A stretch of 9,949 nucleotides of DNA from Thermomicrobiales bacterium (GTDB taxonomy: Bacteria; Chloroflexota; Chloroflexia; Thermomicrobiales; UBA6265): assembly GCA_020847015.1 (NCBI GenBank), contig JADLCW010000261.1:1-9949 (forward strand), given 5' to 3'. Positions 1-6,812 of the stretch are shown piece after piece. The position numbers and the translations under genes were made by a program. The notes below the pieces were generated by a model. It saw only the letters and a list, made by a program, of their open reading frames with translations, was not told the DNA's origin and did no database searches. Numbering within the stretch: position 1 is the stretch's first letter; every line of letters begins with the position of its first letter.

Positions 1-125
1 CCGACGGCCGGGTGCGCGCAGCGGAGCTGATCGGCGATGTCTACCCGCTGCACGACTGGGCGGAGGCCTTCGCCCGTTTCGAGCGACGCGACAGCGTCAA
101 ATTGTTGCTCGATCCCACCGGTTGA
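1..125 (+). CDS. C-terminal end of a medium-chain (zinc-type) alcohol/polyol dehydrogenase, partial
   Basis: The gene enters from the left edge; only its last 40 or so codons are visible, read from position 3 to the TGA at 123-125. The residues include VYPLHDWAEAFARFERRD and then VKLLLDPTG. This is the usual ending of medium-chain NAD(P)-dependent dehydrogenases of the threonine, sorbitol and Zn-alcohol dehydrogenase type: a short strand, a 'PL-x-AEAF' helix, then 'VKxLLDP' in the last cofactor-domain strand. The zinc ligands and the Rossmann glycines lie outside the window, so catalytic competence and substrate cannot be judged. Family members oxidise alcohols, polyols or sugars with NAD(P)+. 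Its position just upstream of a sugar importer on the same strand suggests a role in sugar or polyol oxidation, but 553 bp separate the two and the importer has its own promoter candidate. The family call is fairly safe; the substrate is unknown. Confidence 0.72.
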   Translation, partial: DGRVRAAELIGDVYPLHDWAEAFARFERRDSVKLLLDPTG

Positions 126-537
126 CCTGGTTTGGCTCCCGTTTCGCTCGGATGCGAGCCTACAGGGGCGAGCATCAGATATTTGCAATCGACGATTTGG
201 AGCCGGTTCTCGGCGCGGCTCGCCGCCCGCACCGCGACCATGGATGGACGCGCGACGCTCCATAGATCGCGTCGGCGTCCCGGCGGCCGATTCGGTCGCT
301 CAGAAACCTCGTCGCGCCTCGCAATGCGTCGATGCGCATCCTCTCCTGTGTCGATCCGCCGCAATCGCATCGTTGGTATCGATGGGCGGGCGCGGACGCT
401 CAGATCGCTCAAACACGCTTCTGCCAGCATTTTCCATTTGTTCCATGAGGCGATCTCCACGCGACTCCCTGAATGCGGCTTGAGTTTATCGAGCCGGTGC
501 AGCGGGGCGTTCCAAAGCGTGCGATTCGGCATCGCGA
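126..537. other. Long stretch without a recognisable gene
   Basis: More than 400 bp lie between the dehydrogenase stop and the promoter candidate at 538. Open frames exist on both strands, but their products are Arg/Ser-rich and low in hydrophobic order, they overlap each other, and they lack good ribosome sites, so I treat them as chance. Base composition is less GC-biased than in the flanking genes, with AT-richer patches around 176-200 and 411-445. There are small inverted repeats, for example GCTCG/CGAGC at 146-159 and a 10-bp palindrome at 331-340. None looks like a terminator, operator or RNA with confidence. It could be a decayed gene, an upstream regulatory region, or both. Confidence 0.5.
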
Positions 538-566
538 TTGACCGCCCCGAGCGGCTTTGCTAGCAT
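538..566 (+). promoter_or_regulatory. Sigma-70-type promoter for the sugar importer operon
   Basis: A -35 box TTGACC (538-543) is followed by a 17-nt spacer and the -10 box TAGCAT (561-566). An extended -10 dinucleotide TG sits at 558-559, one base before the -10. The -35 matches the consensus at five of six positions and the -10 at four of six, with ideal spacing. Transcription would start near 573 and give a leader of about 105 nt before the binding-protein ATG at 679. The six-base arms CGGCAT (527-532) and ATGCCG (565-570) flank the promoter symmetrically and might be weak operator halves, but this is speculative. The promoter is predicted from motif only. Confidence 0.55.
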
Positions 567-627
567 GCCGTTTCCGCGTTCCCGCTCCGGTCGCACGAAC
601 CCCGGGGACGGGCAACAAGGCCGCACA

Positions 628-649
628 GCGCCGCCAGGGAAGGCGGCGT
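628..649 (+). promoter_or_regulatory. 5' leader hairpin upstream of the binding-protein gene
   Basis: The arms CGCCGCC (629-635) and GGCGGCG (642-648) are perfectly complementary around a 6-nt loop (AGGGAA). A G-U pair at 628/649 can extend the stem. The hairpin lies in the predicted 5' untranslated leader, 18 nt upstream of the AAGGAG ribosome site at 667-672. It could protect the 5' end of the mRNA or help control translation. There is no U tract, so an intrinsic terminator is unlikely. The stem is visible in the sequence; a function is only inferred, and short stems are common in DNA this GC-rich. Confidence 0.35.
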
Positions 650-678
650 CTGCCGTCGCATGGACGAAGGAGTCACAG

Positions 679-1860
679 ATGGACCGATTTCTGCACCGCC
701 AGATGGATCGTCGCACCGCGATCCGCCGGACCGCCCTCGGCGCCGGCGCGCTCGGACTCGGGGCCACCTTCGCCAACGGGCGCTCATTCTCGGCTCGCGC
801 TCAAGACGCCACTCCGGAGGTCAAGTTCGACGCGGCCGCCTGCTTCACTCCGTTCCCGGACGCCAAGACCGTGCAGTATGACAAGGTTGGCGACGGCGAT
901 TTCAACATCGCCCTCTCCAACTCCTACATCGGCAACGTCTGGCGCACCCAGATGATCAAGATGGCCAAGGCCTACGTCGAAACACCGGATATCAAGCCCT
1001 ACGTCGGCGACTTCCAGGTGCAAACCGCCGACCGCGACGATGCGGCCCAGATCGCCTCCATCGAAAACATGATCTCCAACGGCGCCCAGGCCGTGGTCAT
1101 CATCGGCAACAGCCCAACCGCGCTGGTGCCCACCGTCGCCCAGGCCCGCAAGGACGGCATCGTCATCGTCTCTTTCGACACCGTGGTCCGCGCCGATCCG
1201 CCCGATCCGTCGCTCGACCTCGGCGTCGGGGTCAACGAGGATCAGGTCGAGATGGGGCGCCTCTGGGCCCAGTGGTTGGCCGATCAGCTCGACGGCAAAG
1301 GCAAGGTGCTGATGGTCAACGGCGTCACCGGCACCGGTGTCGACACCGAGCGGCGGCAAGGCGCCAGCGACGTGTGGGCCAAGTACCCCGACATCACCAC
1401 CGTCGAGGTGGTCGGCGACTGGGATCCGGGCAAGGCCCAAACCGCGACGGCAACCGCCCTGGCCGCCAATCCGGATATCGCGGGCGTCTGGTGCCAAGGC
1501 GGCACCGATGGCGTCGTGCGCGCCTTCCTCGACGCCGGGCGACCGTTGGTGCCCGTCGCCGGCGAGGCCGAGAACGGCTTCCGCAAGCAGATGCTGGAGT
1601 TCAAGGACGAGATGCCCGGTCTCTCCATCGGGCAGTCGCCGGGATTGGTGGCCGTCTCCATCCGCGCCGCCATCAGCCTGCTGATGGGCGAGGCATTGCC
1701 GAATCAGATCTCGGTGCCGCTGCCAATGGTCACCACCGCCGAACTCGTGCCGGGGGTCAACGTCTTCCCGGATGCGCCAGACAACTTCTTCACCGCCACC
1801 ACCATTCCTGCCTGCGGCATCAATCTCACCTTTGAAGAGGTCGATCGACAGCAGGTCTAA
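679..1860 (+). CDS. Sugar ABC transporter substrate-binding protein (CUT2/ribose type), Tat-exported
   Basis: This 393-residue protein captures sugar outside the membrane and delivers it to the permease/ATPase encoded just downstream. The ATG at 679 is chosen because AAGGAG (667-672) lies 6 nt upstream; the open frame runs further back without a comparable site. Residues 9-41 look like a Tat leader: DRR at 10-12, RR again at 16-17, an Ala/Gly/Leu hydrophobic core, and a likely cut after ARA (39-41), leaving QDATPEV. No lipobox Cys follows, so the protein does not appear to be a lipoprotein. The mature part has the type-1 periplasmic-binding-protein fold: ALSNSYIGNVWR near the start of lobe 1, the segment AVVIIGNSPTAL, the switch-like motif IVSFDTVV, and GVWCQGGTDGVVRAF in lobe 2. 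Length suits the Peripla_BP_4 family. The sugar bound cannot be told from sequence. A G/C hairpin follows the stop codon and may favour high expression of this gene over the rest of the operon. Confidence 0.9.
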   Translation: MDRFLHRQMDRRTAIRRTALGAGALGLGATFANGRSFSARAQDATPEVKFDAAACFTPFPDAKTVQYDKVGDGDFNIALSNSYIGNVWRTQMIKMAKAYVETPDIKPYVGDFQVQTADRDDAAQIASIENMISNGAQAVVIIGNSPTALVPTVAQARKDGIVIVSFDTVVRADPPDPSLDLGVGVNEDQVEMGRLWAQWLADQLDGKGKVLMVNGVTGTGVDTERRQGASDVWAKYPDITTVEVVGDWDPGKAQTATATALAANPDIAGVWCQGGTDGVVRAFLDAGRPLVPVAGEAENGFRKQMLEFKDEMPGLSIGQSPGLVAVSIRAAISLLMGEALPNQISVPLPMVTTAELVPGVNVFPDAPDNFFTATTIPACGINLTFEEVDRQQV

Positions 1861-1868
1861 ATTCGTGC

Positions 1869-1908
1869 GCGGGGGCGGGCGGGGCAACGCGACCTCGCCC
1901 GCCCCCGC
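1869..1908 (+). promoter_or_regulatory. Strong GC hairpin between binding-protein and ATPase genes
   Basis: The arms at 1869-1881 and 1896-1908 are 13 bases each and perfectly complementary. Three further inner pairs (one of them G-U) extend the stem to 16 bp with an 8-nt loop (CAACGCGA, 1885-1892). It begins 8 nt after the binding-protein stop and ends 20 nt before the ATPase start. No U run follows, so it is a poor intrinsic terminator. The position is like that of mRNA-stabilising or partially terminating hairpins after binding-protein genes in other ABC operons (malE-malF in enterobacteria is the classic case). Those elements keep the binding protein in excess over the membrane parts. The structure is seen; the role is inferred. 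Confidence 0.65.
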
Positions 1909-1928
1909 CATTCCCGCCGGACGACGCC

Positions 1929-3458
1929 ATGCTCCTCTTACAGGCCACCGGAATCGACAAGCGGTTCGGCGGCGTTACGGCACTGCACGACGCCGATTTC
2001 AGTTGCGACGCCGGCGAGATCCATGCGTTGCTCGGCGAGAACGGCGCCGGCAAGAGCACCATGGTGAAGATCCTGTGCGGCGTCCACACTCCGGACGCTG
2101 GCGAGATCGACTTCGCGGGTCGGCTGGTCGCCTTCCGCAGCCCTTCGGCAGCGGTGGCCATGGGCATCGTGCCAGTCTTTCAGGAGTTGTCGCTCGTCCC
2201 CGATCTGAGCGTGGCCGAAAATCTGTTCATGGGGATCGAGCCGCGTAACGCCATTCGGCTGGTTGACCGCCGCGCCATGCGCCGGGATGCCGAGGCGCTG
2301 CTGACACGCCTCGGATTTTCCGGGATCGACCCCGCCGCGGTCGTCCGCGATCTGTCGCTGGCCGAGCGGCAAATCGTCGAGATCGTCAAGGCCGTCGGGC
2401 GCAGCCCAAAAGTGCTGATTCTCGACGAAGCGACCTCGGCGCTAAACCGGCAACAGGTCGAGCAGGTGTTCGCGGTCGTGCGCGGCTTGCGCGCGGCGGG
2501 TGTCGCCGCGGTGTTTATTTCCCACCGCATGGAAGAGGTGCGCGATCTGTGCGACCGCGCCACCATTTTCCGCGACGGCACCGACGTCGGCACCGTCGAG
2601 ATGGCCCAGGCCAGCCATGGCGAAATCGTGCGGATGATGATCGGGCGCACCCTGCACGAGGCATTTCCGCCCCGGCCGCCGCTGCCGCCGGAGGCAGAGC
2701 CGTTGCTGGAGGTGCGCGGTCTCGACTGGGGCGCCGAATTACGCGATGTCTCCTTCACCCTCCATCGCGGCGAGATTCTGGGGTTGTCCGGCTTGGAAGG
2801 GCAGGGCCAGGGCGATCTGCTATTCGCGCTATTTGGCGTCTACGCCGGGGTGACCGGCGATGTGCGGTTGCGCGGCGAACCGATCGGGCTGAGCGGTCCG
2901 CGCGCGGCCATTACCGCGAAGCTGGCGCTGGTGCCGGAAGATCGCAAAACGCAAGGGCTGATTTTGCCGCTCCCGGTGGGGGAGAACATGACCCTCGCCA
3001 CGCTGCCGAAGATCGCTCATGGCGGAATCATCTCGCCCGAGGCCGAGCGCGCCGCGACCTCGACGATGCAGGAGTCGCTGGCGATCAAAACAGCCAGCAT
3101 GGATGTGCCGGTGCGCTTCCTCAGCGGCGGCAACCAGCAAAAAGTGGCCATCGCCAAATGGCTGCTGACCGAGGCTGATGTTTATCTTCTCTACGACCCT
3201 ACGCGGGGCATCGACGTGGGAGCCAAGCAGGAGATTTATGCGCTGATGCGCCGCCTGACCGAGCAGGGTCATGCGATCCTGCTGTTTTCGACCGATCTCG
3301 CCGAGGTCGTCGGTTTGTGCAACCGGGCGCTGGTGATGTATGAGGGCGCCATCGCCGTAGAGTTGAGCGGGCCGGAGCTGACTCAGGCGAATCTGGTCAG
3401 CGCGGCCATCGGCGTCGCGGAATCGGGGCGCGTCGACACCCCGGCGGCCTCGGCGTAG
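1929..3458 (+). CDS. Sugar ABC transporter ATP-binding protein, two-domain CUT2 type (RbsA/XylG/YtfR-like)
   Basis: This 509-residue cytoplasmic ATPase powers the importer. It carries two fused nucleotide-binding domains, as usual for CUT2 systems. Domain 1: Walker A GENGAGKST (36-44), Q-loop region VFQELSLVPDLSVAENL, signature LSLAERQ (142-148, replacing LSGGQ), Walker B LILDEA with D166/E167, and switch His199. Domain 2: Walker A is degenerate (GLEGQGQGDLL), the signature is intact (SGGNQQK, 399-405), and Walker B reads LLYDPTRGID, so the usual Asp is Tyr and the catalytic Glu is Asp; the switch His is missing. Together these give one working composite ATP site and one dead one, the expected CUT2 asymmetry. 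Start at ATG 1929: only a weak GGACG-like ribosome site precedes it, which may keep the yield below that of the binding protein. The neighbouring permease starts 16 nt after the stop. The sugar specificity is unknown. Confidence 0.93.
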   Translation: MLLLQATGIDKRFGGVTALHDADFSCDAGEIHALLGENGAGKSTMVKILCGVHTPDAGEIDFAGRLVAFRSPSAAVAMGIVPVFQELSLVPDLSVAENLFMGIEPRNAIRLVDRRAMRRDAEALLTRLGFSGIDPAAVVRDLSLAERQIVEIVKAVGRSPKVLILDEATSALNRQQVEQVFAVVRGLRAAGVAAVFISHRMEEVRDLCDRATIFRDGTDVGTVEMAQASHGEIVRMMIGRTLHEAFPPRPPLPPEAEPLLEVRGLDWGAELRDVSFTLHRGEILGLSGLEGQGQGDLLFALFGVYAGVTGDVRLRGEPIGLSGPRAAITAKLALVPEDRKTQGLILPLPVGENMTLATLPKIAHGGIISPEAERAATSTMQESLAIKTASMDVPVRFLSGGNQQKVAIAKWLLTEADVYLLYDPTRGIDVGAKQEIYALMRRLTEQGHAILLFSTDLAEVVGLCNRALVMYEGAIAVELSGPELTQANLVSAAIGVAESGRVDTPAASA

Positions 3459-3474
3459 GGGCGGGAGGAACACC

Positions 3475-4542
3475 ATGGCCGTCGCCGACGCCTCACGCAT
3501 CGGGCCGCCCGCGGCTCGCCACGACCGCATCGTGCGGCAGCGCCCCTTCGTGGTGCGCAACGCCCGGGTGCTGCTGATCTGGGCGCTGCTGCTGGCGCTG
3601 ATGGGGGTCTATATCGCGGAAGCTCCGCAGTTCCGCCCGCGCGAACAGCGCACCATCGCCAACTCCGGCATGACGCTGGCGGCAGCGGGGCTGGGGCAGA
3701 CGCTGGTGGTGCTCACCGGGGGCATCGATCTTTCGGTCGGACCGATGGTCAGTCTCACCAACAGCATCGCCAGCGCCACCACCGACAAGGAGGACCCGAA
3801 CGGCAGCATGGCTCGCGCCGCGGCGCTGGCCCTGGCCGTGGGCGCGCTGGGCGGATTGATCAATGGCGTGTTGGTCGCCTATGGGCGATTGCAACCGATC
3901 ATCGTCACCCTGGCCACCGCCTCGATCTGGACCGGCATCGCGCTCCTCGTGCGTCCCGATCCGGGCGGCTACATCCCGCCCGATTTCACCGCACTGCTGG
4001 CCGGACAATTCTTCGACGACGGCCCCATCGCGCTGCCCTTCGGGCTGGTGTGGGATCGTCCCGTGCCCAGCGCCGTATTCTTGCTGATCGGGCTGGTGGT
4101 GGTCTGGTTGCTGTTCCGCCGCACGCCGCTCGCTACGCGCATCTACGCCGTCGGCAGCAGCGAGGGGGCCGCCTACATGTCCGGGGTGAACGTCGCGCGC
4201 GCCAAGATGGCCGCCTACACCCTGGCCGGGTTGGCGGCTGGTTTCGGTGGGCTGATCACCAGCGCACAAACATCCACCGGCAATGCGCTGGCCGGCAACT
4301 TCTTCACCCTCAACTCAATTGCCGCCGTCGTGCTCGGCGGAGCCAGTCTCGCCGGCGGCTCGGGCACGTTTCTCGGCACGCTGGCCGGAGCCTACGTCAT
4401 CGCGCTGATCCCCAGCGTGCTCTTCTTCTACGGCGTCAGCACCTTCTATCAGCAGTTATTCCAGGGGTCCATCTTGTTGATCGCGGTTTCGCTGGGCGCG
4501 CTTGGGGTGTTCCGCATTCGCAACCGGATCGAGCGGCTGTGA
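3475..4542 (+). CDS. Sugar ABC transporter permease 1 (CUT2, BPD_transp_2 family)
   Basis: This is a 355-residue integral membrane subunit that forms half of the sugar channel. The ATG at 3475 follows GGGAGGA (3462-3468) by 6 nt. After a basic cytoplasmic tail of about 30 residues comes a first membrane helix (about 31-50). The family hallmark GGIDLSVG is at 82-89, then several hydrophobic helices including GGLINGVLVAYGRLQ (126-140) and an external loop rich in Pro/Gly/Asp (about 160-196). The cytoplasmic coupling segment EGAAYMSG (230-237) is followed by VARAKMAAYTLAGLAAG, the permease loop that contacts the ATPase. The C-terminal GGASLAGGSGTFLGTLAG stretch is also typical. Length and motif order match RbsC/YtfT-like permeases. 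It overlaps the next permease gene by 4 nt, and the two probably form a heterodimer. Export of substrate is very unlikely given the adjacent binding protein. Confidence 0.92.
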   Translation: MAVADASRIGPPAARHDRIVRQRPFVVRNARVLLIWALLLALMGVYIAEAPQFRPREQRTIANSGMTLAAAGLGQTLVVLTGGIDLSVGPMVSLTNSIASATTDKEDPNGSMARAAALALAVGALGGLINGVLVAYGRLQPIIVTLATASIWTGIALLVRPDPGGYIPPDFTALLAGQFFDDGPIALPFGLVWDRPVPSAVFLLIGLVVVWLLFRRTPLATRIYAVGSSEGAAYMSGVNVARAKMAAYTLAGLAAGFGGLITSAQTSTGNALAGNFFTLNSIAAVVLGGASLAGGSGTFLGTLAGAYVIALIPSVLFFYGVSTFYQQLFQGSILLIAVSLGALGVFRIRNRIERL

Positions 4543-5537
4543 GCGCCTCCTCCGCGTCTCCGACCGCCGAAACGATCGGCGCCGGGCGTAACCCCTGGCT
4601 GACTTGGGCGGCGCAGCATCGCGCCATCCTGATTCCCTACGGGTTGATCCTGTTGCTGCTGGCGGCAGCCGCCGTGCGCGCGCCCGGGTTTGTGACGCCG
4701 GCGAATCTGCGTTCGCAGTTGGTGCTCGCCTCGTATCTGGGGGTGCTGGCCGCCGGTCAGTTGCTGGTGATCCTGACCGGCGGCATCGATCTCTCGATCG
4801 CCTGGAATCTCAACCTGTCGGCCATTTTGCTGACTCAGTTCACCGGCGGTGGTTCGCCAGCGCTCGCCGCCGTCATCGCGCTGGGCGCGGCATCGCTGGT
4901 CGGATTGATCAACGGGTTGGGGGTGGCCTACCTGCGCATCCCCTCGCTGGTGATGACGCTCGGCATGAACGCGGTGCTGGCCGGGTTTACGCTCGTCTAC
5001 ACCAATGGCTCACCGCAGGGCAGCGCTCCGGCTTTCGCGCGGGAACTGGCGGTCGGTCGCCTCGGCGGTCAGATCCCCTACGCGCTGATTTTCTGGGCGC
5101 TGTTCAGCGCCGGGCTGATCTTCCTGCTGCGGCGCACCGTCTTCGGGCGCAGTCTCTACGCCATCGGCAATAACCGCGAAGCGGCCTACCTCTCCGGGGT
5201 GCCGGTGCGCGGCGTATTAGTCGTCGCCTACACGTTGTGCGGATTGTTCGCCGGAGTGGCTGCGCTGCTGCTGGTGGGCTACTCGGCGCAAAGCTATCTC
5301 GGCATGGGCGACCAGTACGTGTTGACCTCGATCGCTGCGGTCGTCATCGGCGGGGCGTCAATTTTGGGCGGGTCCGGCGGCTACGGCGGCGCCATCGCCG
5401 GAGCGATCACCAGCGTACTGCTGCAAAACGTGCTGCAAATCGTGGGCATTCCCTTCGCCGGGCAGCAGATTCTCTACGGGTTGATCATCCTGCTGATGCT
5501 GTTCGTCTACGGGCGCGAGGCACGGGTGCGCGAGTAG
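4539..5537 (+). CDS. Sugar ABC transporter permease 2 (CUT2, BPD_transp_2 family)
   Basis: This 332-residue paralogue of the preceding permease supplies the second half of the channel. The start is taken as GTG at 4539, because it overlaps the stop of permease 1 in a GTGA (4539-4542), a classic sign of translational coupling; the frame stays open far upstream only inside permease 1. Hydrophobic helices begin at about residue 30. The hallmark motif is GGIDLSIAWN (81-90): GGIDLS is kept, but the usual V-G-S/P that follows is replaced by I-A-W-N. The ATPase-contact loop is EAAYLSGVPVRGV, starting at Glu214, and GGASILGGSGGYGGAIAG follows near the C-terminus. The shorter N-terminal tail and divergent motif indicate that the two permeases are not recent duplicates. 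Two different permeases after one double ATPase resembles ytfT/yjfF and lsrC/lsrD. A possible terminator hairpin begins 2 nt after the stop. Confidence 0.92.
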   Translation: MSASSASPTAETIGAGRNPWLTWAAQHRAILIPYGLILLLLAAAAVRAPGFVTPANLRSQLVLASYLGVLAAGQLLVILTGGIDLSIAWNLNLSAILLTQFTGGGSPALAAVIALGAASLVGLINGLGVAYLRIPSLVMTLGMNAVLAGFTLVYTNGSPQGSAPAFARELAVGRLGGQIPYALIFWALFSAGLIFLLRRTVFGRSLYAIGNNREAAYLSGVPVRGVLVVAYTLCGLFAGVAALLLVGYSAQSYLGMGDQYVLTSIAAVVIGGASILGGSGGYGGAIAGAITSVLLQNVLQIVGIPFAGQQILYGLIILLMLFVYGREARVRE

Positions 5538-5538
5538 C

Positions 5539-5563
5539 GGCGGGGCGCTACGGCTCCCCCGCT
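5539..5563 (+). terminator. Possible terminator hairpin at the end of the importer operon
   Basis: GCGGGG (5540-5545) pairs with CCCCGC (5557-5562) around an 11-nt loop that can form two further G-C pairs; a G-U pair at 5539/5563 can extend it. It starts 2 nt after the permease stop and 98 nt before the next gene. It lacks the U tract of a classical intrinsic terminator, though GC-rich bacteria often use U-poor hairpins. The hairpin is real in sequence; termination is inferred. Confidence 0.35.
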
Positions 5564-5660
5564 CCGAGCGTCTGCGCGCCCGCGGTGGCTCTCGCCCGGT
5601 GTCCCATGTCATCCTGTCGCCAGCAATCCAGCCATCCCGTCGTCGCCAAGGAGACGAACC

Positions 5661-6758
5661 ATGGGCCGCGCTTGGGCGGTCGAGGCGATCCGCAAGATCG
5701 AACGCGACTTTCAACGTTCGGCTGACACCCATCTGATCCGCGTCGAGTTGCCGGCGACGCCGGACGTTCATCTCTATCTCAAGGATGAATCGACTCACCC
5801 CACCGGCAGTCTGAAGCATCGCCTGGCGCGCTCGCTGTTTCTGTACGGTTTGTGCAACGGCTGGATCGGGGAGGGGACGACCGTCATCGAGGCCTCCTCC
5901 GGCAGCACCGCGGTCTCCGAAGCCTATTTCGCCCGTCTGCTGGGGCTGCCCTTCATCGCCGTCATGCCTCGCGGCACCTCGGCCGCCAAAGTCGACCAGA
6001 TTGCCTTTTTCGGCGGCCGCAGCCACTTCGTCGATGACCCGGCCGAGGTCTACGCCGAAGCCGAACGGCTGGCGCACGAGTGCGGCGGCCACTACATGGA
6101 TCAGTTCACCTATGCCGAGCGGGCCACCGACTGGCGCGGCAACAACAACATCGCCGAGTCGATCTTTCAGCAGATGGCGGGCGAAGAGCATCCCATCCCG
6201 CGCTGGGTGGTGGTAGGGGCGGGCACCGGCGGCACCTCGGCCACCATCGGCCGCTATATCCGCTACCAGCAGCATGCGACGGAATTGTGCGTGGTGGACC
6301 CGGACAACTCTGTGTTCTACGACTACTTTCGCACCGGCGACCCCAGCCTCACCACTGACTGCGGGTCCGGCATCGAAGGCATCGGTCGCCCGCGCGTCGA
6401 GCCATCGTTCGTCGCCGAGGTGGTGGATCGCATGATTCACGTGCCGAACGCGGCCTCCATCGGCGCGGCGCGCTTTCTGGCGCGGGTGCTGGGTCGGAAA
6501 TACGGAGCCTCGACTGGAACCAACCTCTACGGCGCGCTCCAACTGGCGCACGAGATGGCGGCGCGGCACGAGGCAGGCAGTGTCGTTACGCTCGCTTGCG
6601 ACCCCGGCAACCGCTACCTTGACAGCTATTTCTGCGACGAGTGGCTGGCCCGCAGCGGCTACGACACAGCGCCTTATGAAGCGCCACTCACCGCCTTTTA
6701 CGAGCGCGGCGAGTGGGTTCCCAGGGCATCGGGGCCGGCAAGCGACGCGGCGAACTGA
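5661..6758 (+). CDS. cds1: PLP-dependent L-cysteine desulfhydrase, Cds1-like (cysteine synthase fold)
   Basis: This is a 365-residue cytoplasmic enzyme of the beta family of PLP enzymes. The ATG at 5661 follows AAGGAG (5648-5653) by 7 nt. It strongly resembles my memory of mycobacterial Cds1 (Rv3684), described as converting L-cysteine to H2S, ammonia and pyruvate. Visible features: SADTHLIR near the N-terminus; KDESTHPTGSLKHR (41-54) with Lys52 as the expected Schiff-base lysine; the substrate-binding loop EASSGSTA (77-84); DWRGNNNIAES (157-167); and the PLP phosphate loop GAGTGGTSA (186-194). The ending CDPGNRYLDSYFCDEWL is also typical. Ordinary cysteine synthases (CysK) are shorter and have a different region around the lysine, so a biosynthetic O-acetylserine role is less likely. 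It sits 123 nt after the importer operon and 54 nt before a membrane-protein gene, and may form a separate unit with the latter. A direct link to sugar use is not evident. Confidence 0.85.
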   Translation: MGRAWAVEAIRKIERDFQRSADTHLIRVELPATPDVHLYLKDESTHPTGSLKHRLARSLFLYGLCNGWIGEGTTVIEASSGSTAVSEAYFARLLGLPFIAVMPRGTSAAKVDQIAFFGGRSHFVDDPAEVYAEAERLAHECGGHYMDQFTYAERATDWRGNNNIAESIFQQMAGEEHPIPRWVVVGAGTGGTSATIGRYIRYQQHATELCVVDPDNSVFYDYFRTGDPSLTTDCGSGIEGIGRPRVEPSFVAEVVDRMIHVPNAASIGAARFLARVLGRKYGASTGTNLYGALQLAHEMAARHEAGSVVTLACDPGNRYLDSYFCDEWLARSGYDTAPYEAPLTAFYERGEWVPRASGPASDAAN

Positions 6759-6812
6759 GCGAAACAAGGCGGCGCACGACATCGCTGGACGCATCAGACA
6801 AGGAGCACGATC

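Noticed and set aside
122..127. A second TTGACC that could be a -35 box
   Set aside because: No acceptable -10 at 16-18 nt downstream, and it overlaps the dehydrogenase stop codon.
129..160. Possible terminator after the dehydrogenase (GGCTC...GAGCC and GCTCG/CGAGC stems)
   Set aside because: Stems are only 5 bp and no T run follows; not better than chance.
253..274. CGACGC/GCGTCG inverted repeat
   Set aside because: Six base pairs with a 10-nt loop in GC-rich DNA, no nearby gene start or end to give it a role.
41..563. Overlapping open frames on both strands in the gap after the dehydrogenase
   Set aside because: Products are Arg/Ser-rich, no family is recognisable, starts lack ribosome sites, and several frames compete over the same bases.
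784..1911. Long open frame on the minus strand opposite the binding-protein gene
   Set aside because: The product is rich in Gly, Asp and His with no domain pattern, no ribosome site, and it is the complement of a clear gene; typical antisense openness of GC-rich codons.
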